This document shows, in pieces, positions 56,335 to 64,000 of a DNA stretch of 64,000 bases; the stretch's first letter is position 1, and each line of letters begins with the position of its first letter. The notes under the pieces are model-generated. The model was not told the DNA's origin. It did no database searches and worked only from the letters and a program-made list of their open reading frames with translations. Origin of the DNA: Acidimangrovimonas sediminis (GTDB taxonomy: Bacteria > Pseudomonadota > Alphaproteobacteria > Rhodobacterales > Rhodobacteraceae); contig NZ_PHSN01000022.1 in assembly GCF_002871005.1 (NCBI RefSeq), positions 25,788 to 89,787 of the forward strand, given 5' to 3'. A program made the translations under genes and the position numbers.

Positions 56335-57234
56335 TCAGATCTCCGCCGGGCAGTTGCGTGCGGCTTCCTTAAGCGCGGCGACGAAGGTCTGGACCTTGGT
56401 GGTGCGGTGCAGGTCGACATGGGTGACCAGCCACAATTCCCCCATCCACTCCTCGCGCGGGGGCATCACCTGAACCAGCCGCGGGTCGGCCTCGGCCTGC
56501 CGGGTGGGCAGGAATCCCATGCCCAACCCCTCCACCAGGGCCATGTAGCGCGATTCGTAACCGTTGGCGCGCATCACGACCTGTTCCTCGGGCACATGTG
56601 CGGCCAGCCAGAGAAGGTACGGCGCCCGGCTGTCGCGGTTCTCGGAGCCGATGAAACGATGGCCGGCGAACTCGCTCTGGTCCTTCGGCGTCCCGAAAGC
56701 CGCCAGGTAATCGTGGCTGGCGTAAAGCGCGCTGCGCTGCTGGCCCAGCGACTGCACCACGTTGTCGGGTTCCGTCGGCCGGGTTCCGCCGCGGATCGCC
56801 ACATGCGCCTCGCCGTATTCCAGCCGGAACACCCGCTGGTCGGTGAGGAACCGCAGCCTGAGGCCCGGATGCTGCTGCAGCACGATCTTCATCGCGGCGA
56901 TCGCCAGCGTCGCCAGCCCCGGCAGCGAGGTGACCACCAGCTCCCCTGTCACCTCTTCGCCCGCGCCGGTGATGCGCGAGGCCAGCTGCGCGAACTGGTC
57001 CTCGGTCGCCTTGCCGACGGACAGAAGTTGCTGGCCCGCCTCGGTAGGCGTGTAGCCACGCGGGTGGCGCTGGAACAGCTTGGTGCCCAGCTTGGCCTCG
57101 AGCGCGTCGATATGGCGGATCACCGTGGCATGGTGCACGCCCAGCACTTCGGCGGCCCCCGAAACCGTGCCCACACGGGCCACCTGGTAGGCTGTACGGA
57201 TCTCATCCCAGTTGTCGAAAGGCATTCTGTGCAT
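56335..57234 (-). CDS. LysR-family transcriptional regulator
   Basis: About 299 residues with an N-terminal helix-turn-helix (VSGAAEVLGVHHATVIRHID) and a LysR effector domain. The ATG at 57234 or 57225 is the likely start; longer frames overlap the divergent promoter. It faces azoR (divergent, 113 bp apart) and precedes the creatinase gene in the same direction. azoR is the more usual target for such an arrangement. Confidence 0.87.
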   Translation of the reverse strand: MHRMPFDNWDEIRTAYQVARVGTVSGAAEVLGVHHATVIRHIDALEAKLGTKLFQRHPRGYTPTEAGQQLLSVGKATEDQFAQLASRITGAGEEVTGELVVTSLPGLATLAIAAMKIVLQQHPGLRLRFLTDQRVFRLEYGEAHVAIRGGTRPTEPDNVVQSLGQQRSALYASHDYLAAFGTPKDQSEFAGHRFIGSENRDSRAPYLLWLAAHVPEEQVVMRANGYESRYMALVEGLGMGFLPTRQAEADPRLVQVMPPREEWMGELWLVTHVDLHRTTKVQTFVAALKEAARNCPAEI

Positions 57235-57347
57235 TCCCGAACAAATTACCTGCAATTTCTCGCGTTGAGTTCGCTGATGCAAGGCCGATATTGGCGACAC
57301 CCGCAGAATTTGCAGATGCAGAAACGCGCAACCGACAGGAACCTCCC

Positions 57348-57920
57348 ATGCCGAACATCCTCCGTATCGATTCCTCCATCAAGGGTGACGCCTCGGTCAC
57401 CCGCCGCCTGACCGCCGCGCTGACCGAGAAGCTGGGCGACGGTGTCAGCATCCGCGACACCACCACGATCCCGCTGATCGACGGCGCCTGGATCGGCGCG
57501 GCCTACACCCCCGCGGACAAGCGCAGCGACGAACAGAACGCCGCGCTGGCCCTGTCGGACGAGCTGATCGCCGAGCTGAAGGCCGCCGATGCGGTCGTGA
57601 TCGGCCTGCCGGTCTACAACTTCGGGGTCACCGGCCCGCTGAAGACCTGGATCGACATGGTGTGCCGCGTGGGCGAGACCTTCCGCTACACCGACAGCGG
57701 GCCCGAAGGCCTGGTGCCGGCCAAGCGCGTGTTCGTCGCCTACGCCTCGGGCGGCGTGCCGCTGGGCTCGGATTACGACTTCGCCTCGGGCTACCTCAAG
57801 CAGGTGCTGGGCTTCATGGGCCTGACCGACGTGACCTTCGTCTCGGCCGAGGGCGTGGCGATGGGCGAGGCCGAAGCGATCGCCCGCGCAGAAGAGCAGA
57901 TCTCGGGCCTCGCCGCCTGA
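57348..57920 (+). CDS. azoR: FMN-dependent NADH:quinone/azo reductase
   Basis: 190-residue flavodoxin-like enzyme: LRIDSSIKGDASVTRRLTA at the N-terminus (phosphate loop of FMN), PVYNFGVTGPLKTWIDMVCR, and the VAYASGGVPLGSDYD loop. The ATG at 57348 has AGGA 7 nt upstream. Followed by a clear terminator. Confidence 0.93.
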   Translation: MPNILRIDSSIKGDASVTRRLTAALTEKLGDGVSIRDTTTIPLIDGAWIGAAYTPADKRSDEQNAALALSDELIAELKAADAVVIGLPVYNFGVTGPLKTWIDMVCRVGETFRYTDSGPEGLVPAKRVFVAYASGGVPLGSDYDFASGYLKQVLGFMGLTDVTFVSAEGVAMGEAEAIARAEEQISGLAA

Positions 57921-57943
57921 GCGTTCGCGCCGGACTAAATGAG

Positions 57944-57974
57944 ACGGCGTCCCTCGGGGCGCCGTTTTTCTTTT
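57944..57974 (+). terminator. Rho-independent terminator after azoR
   Basis: ACGGCGTCC / GGGCGCCGT stem (one G-T pair) with a CTCG loop, followed by TTTTTCTTTT. Confidence 0.88.
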
Positions 57975-58138
57975 GCGCGGAGGGCAGCGCCCTGCCTTGG
58001 GTGGGCGCCTGCGCTGCACCGGTGGCCTGCACTTTATCGCTCCAAGCCCCTCCGACGTTCATTCGCGCGGTGACGTCTCAATGCACCCTCCCGGGGGGAG
58101 GGTCGGGCCCGGCCCGGGGCTCTCAAAGCCCGTCACGC

Positions 58139-58167
58139 TTGACTCTCTCCCCCCGCACGCGTAATGC
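58139..58167 (+). promoter_or_regulatory. Sigma70-type promoter for the ffh operon
   Basis: TTGACT, exactly 17 bp, TAATGC. It lies about 155 bp upstream of ffh and just after a GC-rich palindrome (58084-58100, CCCTCCCGGGGGGAGGG). The 400-bp spacer 57921-58322 holds no other gene; I looked for an SRP RNA and saw none. Confidence 0.65.
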
Positions 58168-58322
58168 CGCAGCCAATTCCGGGAGTCGCCATGCTTCCGG
58201 TCCCTTGTCGTGGGCAGGGATCGCCATCCGTCAGCGCGTTGCGCCCACGGGTGCGATTGGCGTTTGGGCCGCGCCCTCCTACATGGGGCGCATGGGATGT
58301 AACTGGTCGAAGGAGACCGCGC

Positions 58323-59840
58323 ATGTTCGAGAATCTTTCAGAACGTCTTGGCGGCGTCTTCGACCGGCTGACCAAGCAGGGCGCGCTGTCCGAAGATGAC
58401 GTTCGCACCGCGATGCGCGAGGTGCGCGTCGCGCTGCTTGAGGCCGACGTCTCGCTGCCCGTCGCCCGGGATTTCGTGAAGAAGGTCGAAAAGCAGGCGA
58501 CCGGCCAGGCGGTGACCAAGTCGGTCACCCCTGGCCAGCAGGTCGTCAAGATCGTCCACGACGCGCTGATCGACGTGCTGCGCGGCGAGGAAGACCCCGG
58601 CGCGCTCAAGATCGACAACGCGCCCGCGCCGGTGCTGATGGTCGGTCTTCAGGGCTCGGGCAAGACCACCACCACCGCCAAGCTTGCCAAGCGCCTGAAG
58701 GACCGGCAGGGCAAGCGGGTGCTGATGGCCTCGCTCGACACCAACCGCCCGGCGGCGATGGAGCAGCTGGCGATCCTGGGCACCCAGATCGGCGTCGACA
58801 CCCTGCCGATCGTCAAGGGCGAGAGCGCGGTACAGATCGCCAAGCGCGCCAAGCAGCAGGCCAGCCTTGGCGGCTATGACGTCTACATGCTGGACACCGC
58901 CGGCCGCCTGCACATCGACGAAGTGCTGATGGACGAGGTGCAGGCCGTTCGCGACGTCGCCAACCCGCGCGAGACCCTGCTGGTGGTCGATGGCCTGACC
59001 GGTCAGGACGCGGTGAACGTCGCGACCGAGTTCGACGGCAAGGTCGGGATCTCGGGCGTGGTGCTGACACGGATGGACGGCGACGGCCGCGGCGGCGCGG
59101 CGCTTTCCATGCGCGCGATCACCGGCAAGCCGATCCGCTTCGTCGGTCTGGGCGAGAAGATGGACGCCCTCGAGACCTTCGAGCCGGAGCGCGTCGCGGG
59201 CCGCATCCTCGGCATGGGCGACATCGTGGCGCTGGTCGAAAAGGCGCAGGAAACCCTTGAGGCCGAGCAGATGGAGCGCGCGATGAAGCGCTTCAAGAAG
59301 GGTCTGTTCAACATGAACGACCTGCGCGGCCAGCTTGACCAGATGATCAAGATGGGCGGGATGCAGTCGATCATGGGCATGATGCCCGGCATGGGCAAAT
59401 ACAGCCAGCAGGCGGCGGACGCGGGGCTCGACGACAAGATGCTGCGCCGCCAGATCGCGCTGATCGATTCCATGACCAAGAAGGAACGGGCCAACCCCGA
59501 CCTGCTGCAGGCCAGCCGCAAGCGCCGGATCGCCGCCGGGGCGGGGCTTGAGGTCGCCGACCTCAACCAGTTGCTCAAGATGCACCGCAAGATGGCGGAT
59601 GCGATGAAGATGATGGGCAAGAAGGGCCTTCTGAAGCAGGCGATGAAAGGCATGATGGGCAAAGGCGGCATGCCCGACATGGCCGGCATGGACCCGTCCA
59701 AGATGAACCCCGAGGACATGAAGGCCGCGGCCAAGGCGCTGCAGGGCCAGGCCGGCGGCATGGGCGGAATGCCCGGCATGGGCGGAATGAAGCTGCCCGG
59801 CGGGCTGTCCGGCCTGGGGGGCTTCGGCAAGAAGAAATGA
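58323..59840 (+). CDS. ffh: Signal recognition particle protein Ffh
   Basis: GTPase that targets membrane proteins to the translocon with SRP RNA and FtsY. 505 residues: N domain, G1 GLQGSGKTTTTAKLA near residue 107, DTAGR, LTRMDGD, then the methionine-rich M domain (KMGGMQSIMGMMPGMGK). GGAG lies before the ATG. First gene of the ffh-rpsP-rimM-trmD run, interrupted by three GNAT genes and chorismate mutase. Confidence 0.98.
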   Translation: MFENLSERLGGVFDRLTKQGALSEDDVRTAMREVRVALLEADVSLPVARDFVKKVEKQATGQAVTKSVTPGQQVVKIVHDALIDVLRGEEDPGALKIDNAPAPVLMVGLQGSGKTTTTAKLAKRLKDRQGKRVLMASLDTNRPAAMEQLAILGTQIGVDTLPIVKGESAVQIAKRAKQQASLGGYDVYMLDTAGRLHIDEVLMDEVQAVRDVANPRETLLVVDGLTGQDAVNVATEFDGKVGISGVVLTRMDGDGRGGAALSMRAITGKPIRFVGLGEKMDALETFEPERVAGRILGMGDIVALVEKAQETLEAEQMERAMKRFKKGLFNMNDLRGQLDQMIKMGGMQSIMGMMPGMGKYSQQAADAGLDDKMLRRQIALIDSMTKKERANPDLLQASRKRRIAAGAGLEVADLNQLLKMHRKMADAMKMMGKKGLLKQAMKGMMGKGGMPDMAGMDPSKMNPEDMKAAAKALQGQAGGMGGMPGMGGMKLPGGLSGLGGFGKKK

Positions 59841-59923
59841 CCGGCGGGACGGGCATCTCCTCGCGCGGCAGGCGCTTTTCCGATGCACCGGACACCCGGG
59901 GGCCCGGCGGCCCCTTTGCGGGC

Positions 59924-60469
59924 ATGACCACCTATGAATCGACCGGCGCCGGCGCCACCAACGCCCCGGTGATCGAGACCGAGCGGCTGATCCTGCGCGG
60001 CCCCGAGCCGGGCGATTTCCCCGCCTTCGCGGCGTTCTACGCCTCACCCCGCAGCGCGATGAACGCTGGCCCGCTGGAGCGCCCGGCAGCCTGGCGCGCC
60101 TTCGCCACTGCGATCGGCCACTGGGCGTTGCGCGGCTATGGCATGTGGACGCTGGTCGACCGCGCATCCGGGGCGCTGGCCGGCCGCGCGGGTCTGTGGT
60201 TTCCCGAGGGCTGGCCCGAGCCGGAGCTGGGCTGGACCCTCTATGACGGGTTCGAGGGCCGCGGCCTCGCCACCGAGGCCACCCTTGCCGCCCGCACCTA
60301 TGCCGCGCAGATCTACGGGCTTGCCCCGCTGATCTCGATCATCGACCCGGCCAACGACCGGTCGATCGCGCTGGCGACCCGGCTGGGCGCCGTGCACGAA
60401 AACGACTGGACCGCGCCCTCGGGCCGCACGGCGCGGATCTATCGCCATCCCGCGGAGGTGCCGGAATGA
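59924..60469 (+). CDS. GNAT acetyltransferase 1 of 3 (RimJ/RimL type)
   Basis: 181 residues from MTTYESTGAG; an ATG at 59837 overlapping the ffh stop would add 29 unconserved residues. RimJ/L-like signs: IETERLILRGPEPGD, GFEGRGLATEA (acetyl-CoA loop) and SIIDPANDRSIALATRLGA. Paralogue of the next two genes. Overlaps the second by 4 nt. Confidence 0.88.
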   Translation: MTTYESTGAGATNAPVIETERLILRGPEPGDFPAFAAFYASPRSAMNAGPLERPAAWRAFATAIGHWALRGYGMWTLVDRASGALAGRAGLWFPEGWPEPELGWTLYDGFEGRGLATEATLAARTYAAQIYGLAPLISIIDPANDRSIALATRLGAVHENDWTAPSGRTARIYRHPAEVPE

Positions 60470-61005
60470 CCCCGCATCTTGCCGACGCCCCCGTTCTGGA
60501 GACGGAACGCCTGATCCTGCGCGCGCCCGACATGCGCGACTGGCCGGCATTCGAGGCGTTCATGACATCGGACCGGTCGCGGTTCGTGCGCCCGCCCGAG
60601 GTCGACCGCCGCCTCGCCTGGCGCGCCTTCGGCCATTGGGTCGGGCACTGGATCCTGCGCGGCTTCGGCCAGTTCATCCTGGAAGACCGCGCCACCGGCG
60701 CCTCGCTTGGCGCCGTCGGCAATTGGTATCCAGAGGGCTGGCCCGAGCGCGAGGTCGGCTGGATGATCTTCGCCCCCGAGGCCGAGGGCAAGGGATACGC
60801 CGCCGAAGCCGCCCGCGCCGTTCTGGGCCACACCTTCGGCACGCTCGGCTGGAACACCGCCGTCAGCTACATCGACCCGGAAAATGCGGGTTCCATCGCG
60901 CTGGCCCAACGGCTGGGCGCCACGCTCGACCCGGCCGCCCGCACCCCGCACCCCGAAGAATCCCTCCTCGTCTATCGTCACGCCGGACCGGAGGGGGCCG
61001 CATGA
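60466..61005 (+). CDS. GNAT acetyltransferase 2 of 3 (RimJ/RimL type)
   Basis: 179 residues: LETERLILRAPDMRD, EAEGKGYAAEAARAV and SYIDPENAGSIALAQRLGA. Shares with its neighbours the block AWRxFxxxxGxWxLxGxG and the FPE/WPE-GW motif. Overlaps both flanking genes by 4 nt. Confidence 0.9.
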   Translation: MTPHLADAPVLETERLILRAPDMRDWPAFEAFMTSDRSRFVRPPEVDRRLAWRAFGHWVGHWILRGFGQFILEDRATGASLGAVGNWYPEGWPEREVGWMIFAPEAEGKGYAAEAARAVLGHTFGTLGWNTAVSYIDPENAGSIALAQRLGATLDPAARTPHPEESLLVYRHAGPEGAA

Positions 61006-61586
61006 CGCAGCACAGCGCCCCCATGCCGACTCCGGCCCCCATCCTGACGACGGCCCCCACCCTGACCACGGAGCGCCTGACCCTGCGCATGCCGCGGCTT
61101 CAGGATTTCGGGCATTGGGTCGCCTTCTTCGCCTCCGACCGCTCGGTCCACGAGGGCGGGCCGCTCGACCGGCGGGCAGCCTGGCGCAACTTCGCCTCCG
61201 ACACCGGGCAGTGGGCGCTGCTGGGCTACGGCCCCTTCGGCGTCGACCTGACCGAAACCGGCGCGTACATCGGCGAGGTCGGGATCTATCACCCGCCGCA
61301 CTTCCCCGAACCGGAGCTCGGCTGGTTCGTGGTGCCTGGGGCCGAGGGCAAGGGCTACGCCTTCGAGGCCGCCCGAGCCGTGCGCGACTGGGCGCGCGAC
61401 GCGCTCGGCTGGCCCCGCCTCGTCAACATCATCGAGCCGGCCAACGCCCGCTCGATCGCCCTCGGGAAACGCCTCGGAGGAACCATCGACCCGTCGATCC
61501 CCGGCGTCGACCCCGGCGACGTGGTGATCCGCCATGATCTGACCCGCGACCTGACCCAACCCGCCCCCGACAGGAGCCCCGCATGA
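61002..61586 (+). CDS. GNAT acetyltransferase 3 of 3 (RimJ/RimL type)
   Basis: 194 residues: LTTERLTLRMPRLQD, AEGKGYAFEAARAV and NIIEPANARSIALGKRLGG. Same fold and block structure as the two genes before it. Overlaps the chorismate mutase gene by 4 nt. Confidence 0.9.
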   Translation: MTQHSAPMPTPAPILTTAPTLTTERLTLRMPRLQDFGHWVAFFASDRSVHEGGPLDRRAAWRNFASDTGQWALLGYGPFGVDLTETGAYIGEVGIYHPPHFPEPELGWFVVPGAEGKGYAFEAARAVRDWARDALGWPRLVNIIEPANARSIALGKRLGGTIDPSIPGVDPGDVVIRHDLTRDLTQPAPDRSPA

Positions 61587-61879
61587 CCGACGACGCCACC
61601 CGCGCCCAGGCGCTCCTGCACGAGCATCGCGAGTCGATCGACCGGCTTGACGCGATCCTCGTCTACACCCTGGCCGAGCGGTTCAAGCATACCCAGGGCG
61701 TCGGCCGGCTGAAGGCCGAACACGAACTGCCGCCCTCGGATCCGGCGCGCGAAGAGCGCCAGATCGAGCGGCTTGAAAGACTGGCGACCGAGGCCGACCT
61801 CGACCCCGAATTCGCCAGGAAATTCCTGAACTTCATCATTTCCGAAGTGATCAGGCACCACGAGAGACTGCAGAAGTAA
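61583..61879 (+). CDS. Chorismate mutase (AroQ class)
   Basis: 98-residue all-helical mutase converting chorismate to prephenate: [53 protein letters not shown]. The Arg, Lys and Glu/Gln active-site pattern of monofunctional AroQ enzymes is present. Its place between ffh and rpsP is common in Rhodobacteraceae. Confidence 0.93.
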   Translation: MTDDATRAQALLHEHRESIDRLDAILVYTLAERFKHTQGVGRLKAEHELPPSDPAREERQIERLERLATEADLDPEFARKFLNFIISEVIRHHERLQK

Positions 61880-61934
61880 CCCCAAATCGGCGGGCCCCCT
61901 GCCCGCCACCCAGCCATCAGACAGGAGAAACACC

Positions 61935-62297
61935 ATGGCTATGAAGATCCGGCTCGCCCGCGGCGGTTCCAAGAAACGTCCGTTCTATGCGATCGTCGCG
62001 ACCGACTCGCGCATGCCGCGCGACGGCCGCTTCCTCGAGAAGCTCGGCACCTACAACCCGCTCGTCGCCAAGGACAGCGAACAGCGCGTGAAGATGAACA
62101 TGGAGCGCGTGCAGCACTGGCTTGACCAGGGCGCGCAGCCGACCGACCGCGTCGCCCGCTTCCTCGAGGCCGCCGGCGTCCGCACCAAGGCGACCCGCGC
62201 CAACATGAAGAAAGCCGTCCCGGGCAAGAAAGCCCAGGAACGCGCCGCCGCCCGCGCCGAGAAGGCCGCGGCCGCCGAAGCCCCCGCCGAAGAGTAA
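61935..62297 (+). CDS. rpsP: 30S ribosomal protein S16
   Basis: 120 residues: [20 protein letters not shown] start and the standard S16 core. An Ala/Lys-rich C-terminal tail (about 20 residues) is a usual alphaproteobacterial extension. GGAGAAA precedes the ATG. A GC-rich hairpin (about 62309-62338) lies in the short gap before rimM. Confidence 0.98.
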   Translation: MAMKIRLARGGSKKRPFYAIVATDSRMPRDGRFLEKLGTYNPLVAKDSEQRVKMNMERVQHWLDQGAQPTDRVARFLEAAGVRTKATRANMKKAVPGKKAQERAAARAEKAAAAEAPAEE

Positions 62298-62361
62298 GGC
62301 CACCGGGGCGCCCCCCTCACCCACAACCCGGGTGGGGGCCACCCCCTGAACGGAGCCTGCC

Positions 62362-62871
62362 ATGACCGCACCGGACCGCATCTGCGTCGGGGCGATCGTC
62401 GGATCCTTCGGGGTCCGGGGCGAGGTGCGGCTGAAAAGCTTCTGCGCCGACCCCGAGGCGATCGCCGATTACGCCCCCCTCTACACCGAGGAAGGGCGCG
62501 GCTTCGACATACGTCTGACCCGTGCGGTCAAGGGCGGGTTCGCCGCCGAACTGACCGGGGTTTCGTCCAAGGAGGCGGCGGATGCGCTGCGCGGGGTCAA
62601 GCTTTACGCCGACCGCGCGCGCCTGCCGTCGCTGCCCGATGACGAATTCTACCACACCGACCTGATCAACCTCCTGGTGGTCGACACTGGCGGGGCCGAG
62701 ATCGGCCGCGTCCGCGCGGTGCACAACCACGGCGCCTCGGACCTGCTGGAGATCCACGGGCCGGGGCTGAAGGAACCGCTGCTGCTGCCCTTCACCCGCG
62801 CCGCGGTGCCCACCGTCGACATCGCCGCCGGACGCATCGTCGCCGACCCGCCCGAGGGGCTGATCGACTGA
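62362..62871 (+). CDS. rimM: 16S rRNA processing protein RimM
   Basis: 169 residues: [21 protein letters not shown] at the N-terminus and the PRC-barrel [21 protein letters not shown]. 30S maturation factor that binds S19. GGAG lies before the ATG. Confidence 0.96.
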   Translation: MTAPDRICVGAIVGSFGVRGEVRLKSFCADPEAIADYAPLYTEEGRGFDIRLTRAVKGGFAAELTGVSSKEAADALRGVKLYADRARLPSLPDDEFYHTDLINLLVVDTGGAEIGRVRAVHNHGASDLLEIHGPGLKEPLLLPFTRAAVPTVDIAAGRIVADPPEGLID

Positions 62872-62921
62872 GACAGGACGGCGCCACCCGGCGCCGCCCT
62901 CCCTTCCCCCGGAGGTCCGCC

Positions 62922-63833
62922 ATGACCCTGCCGCCTTCCGATCCGCCCGATGATGCCCCCGGCACAGACCCCGGCACCGATCCCGTCCTCGCCCCCGCCG
63001 AGGATCCGGGCGATGCCCCGGTCGTGGTCCCCGCGAAATCCCACGGCCGCCTCAAGGCCCGCCCCACGCTGAAGCCGCAGGAACTGATCCGGTCGCGCCC
63101 CTCTCTGCACGGCGCCTGGACCGCCCGCATCGTCACGCTGTTCCCCGAGGCCTTCCCCGGCACGCTGGGCCTCTCGCTCACCGGCAAGGCGCTGGATGCG
63201 GGGCTGTGGCAGCTGGAAACCATCGACCTGCGCCAGTTCGGCGAGGGCAAGCACCGCAACGTCGACGACACCCCCGCCGGCGGCGGCGCCGGCATGGTGC
63301 TGCGCCCCGACGTGGTGGGGGCAGCCCTGGCCGAGGCCTCGATCGGCACCCCGGTCGACCGCACCCGCTGGCCCGTCGTCTACCTCTCCCCCCGCGGAAC
63401 GCCCTTCACCCAGGACATCGCAAGGCGCTGGTCCGAGGCCGAGGGCGTCACCCTGCTCTGCGGCCGCTTCGAAGGCGTCGATCAGCGGGTGATCGACCAT
63501 TACGCGGTCGAGGAGGTGAGCCTCGGCGATTTCGTCCTCACCGGTGGCGAGATCGCGGCTCAGGCCATGATCGACGCCGCCGTCCGCCTCCGCCCCGGCG
63601 TGCTGGGCAACGAAGCCTCGGCCGAGGAGGAAAGCCATTCGAGCGGCCTTCTGGAACACCCGCAATATACCCGGCCGGCCGAGTGGGAAGGCCGCAAGAT
63701 CCCCGAGGTGCTGATGTCCGGCCACCACGGCAAGATCGCCGCCTGGCGCCACCAGGAGGCCGAGGCCCTGACCGAGGAACGCCGACCCGACCTATGGACA
63801 CTCTACCAGGCGCGGAAACTGTCAGGCGACTGA
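62922..63833 (+). CDS. trmD: tRNA (guanine-37-N1)-methyltransferase with N-terminal extension
   Basis: Methylates G37 of tRNAs to keep the reading frame. The SPOUT knot motifs are GGGAGMVLRPDVV, YLSPRGTPFTQDIA, LLCGRFEGVDQRV and FVLTGGEIAA. It is 303 residues, about 60 longer than usual: the first 65 are Pro/Asp/Gly-rich and repetitive (DDAPGTDPGTDPVLAP), and the core begins at WTARIVTLFPEAFPG. GGAGG precedes the ATG at 62922. Confidence 0.95.
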   Translation: MTLPPSDPPDDAPGTDPGTDPVLAPAEDPGDAPVVVPAKSHGRLKARPTLKPQELIRSRPSLHGAWTARIVTLFPEAFPGTLGLSLTGKALDAGLWQLETIDLRQFGEGKHRNVDDTPAGGGAGMVLRPDVVGAALAEASIGTPVDRTRWPVVYLSPRGTPFTQDIARRWSEAEGVTLLCGRFEGVDQRVIDHYAVEEVSLGDFVLTGGEIAAQAMIDAAVRLRPGVLGNEASAEEESHSSGLLEHPQYTRPAEWEGRKIPEVLMSGHHGKIAAWRHQEAEALTEERRPDLWTLYQARKLSGD

Positions 63834-63866
63834 CCCGGACACGCGCCGGTGATGACCGTCAGGCCG

Positions 63867-63981
63867 GCGGGGGCGCTGCCCCCTGCACCCCCGGGATATT
63901 TTCGAGCAGAAAGGGAAGAGGGTCTGTCTTCTTCTGAGTGGAAATATCCCACGGGGGTGCGGGGGTGTGAAACCCCCGCGG
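63867..63981. repeat. Dispersed repeat, inverted pair after trmD
   Basis: Left unit: GGGGGCGCTGCCCCC, TGCACCCCC, GGGATATTTTCGAGCAGAAA. Right unit on the other strand: CTTCTTCTGAGTGGAAATAT, CCCACGGGGGTGC and GGGGGTGTGAAACCCCC. The next gene lies outside the window. Confidence 0.85.
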
Positions 63982-64000
63982 TTGCGGCGGGTGCTGGGGT

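Noticed and set aside
57975..58322. SRP (4.5S) RNA gene upstream of ffh
   Set aside because: The region is GC-rich with palindromes, but the conserved GGAAGGAAGCAGC-type loop of SRP RNA is absent.

Overview
This is a GC-rich (by eye well above 60 %) chromosomal segment of an alphaproteobacterium. It is most likely a member of the Rhodobacteraceae: the cbb3 oxidase/FnrL/hemN cluster, a C-terminal cytochrome c urate hydroxylase (PuuD), an NDUFS6-like complex I protein, and the dispersed GGGATATTT(T/C)CGCTCAGAAGAAG intergenic element all fit that family. I see no rRNA, tRNA, CRISPR array, insertion sequence or prophage. Nearly all of it is densely packed core and metabolic genes, and many long open frames are GC-rich shadows of real genes.

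Layout. 1-13.4 kb is a micro-oxic/anaerobic respiration region: ccoG-H-I (minus; I runs off the window), a GcvA-like LysR gene, ccoN-O-Q-P (minus), a universal stress protein gene, a plant-type aspartate-semialdehyde dehydrogenase gene, fnrL (minus) and hemN. Five clear FNR/FnrL palindromes (TTGAY-N4-RTCAA) lie here. Four fit ccoG, ccoN, usp and hemN. The fifth points at a short, terminator-ended, structured transcript upstream of ccoG that looks like an FnrL-controlled small RNA. 13.4-17.4 kb is glycerol catabolism (glpR, glpD, glpK). 17.7-21.7 kb holds dapB, rbfA, an exported glycosidase-like gene, truB and a DUF1643 gene.

21.8-35.2 kb combines purine breakdown and zinc uptake. puuD (urate to 5-hydroxyisourate) has a divergent LysR gene; zur-znuC-znuB is divergent from znuA across Zur-type palindromes; ugd and a UDP-glucuronate epimerase gene follow. 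Then come hiuH, a puuE-uraD fusion, allE, allA and a purine permease gene. Together these run from urate to glyoxylate plus urea, except that no allantoate amidohydrolase gene is in the window. 35.3-41.3 kb has an acetyl-CoA hydrolase/CoA-transferase gene, proC-csaA-hydroxyacid dehydrogenase, a degenerate PAS/Aer-like chemoreceptor gene and an unknown gene.

41.5-47.9 kb has a flavin monooxygenase gene followed by a tight run: TVP38 membrane protein, MerA/Lpd-like flavoprotein, histidine kinase without a regulator, isochorismatase-family hydrolase and VOC protein. An NDUFS6-like gene follows. 48-58 kb has polA, a divergent panB paralogue, an orphan peptide-type binding protein gene, an L,D-transpeptidase gene, a creatinase gene, a LysR gene and azoR. 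58-64 kb is the ffh - three tandem GNATs - chorismate mutase - rpsP - rimM - trmD operon, preceded by a good sigma70 promoter.

The strongest candidates for something undescribed are the putative FnrL-dependent sRNA (3115-3223) and the TVP38/flavoprotein/kinase operon. The repeat family, which appears as head-to-head pairs at three of four convergent gene junctions where it occurs, comes next. All functional calls are from reading translations and motifs; no database search was run.
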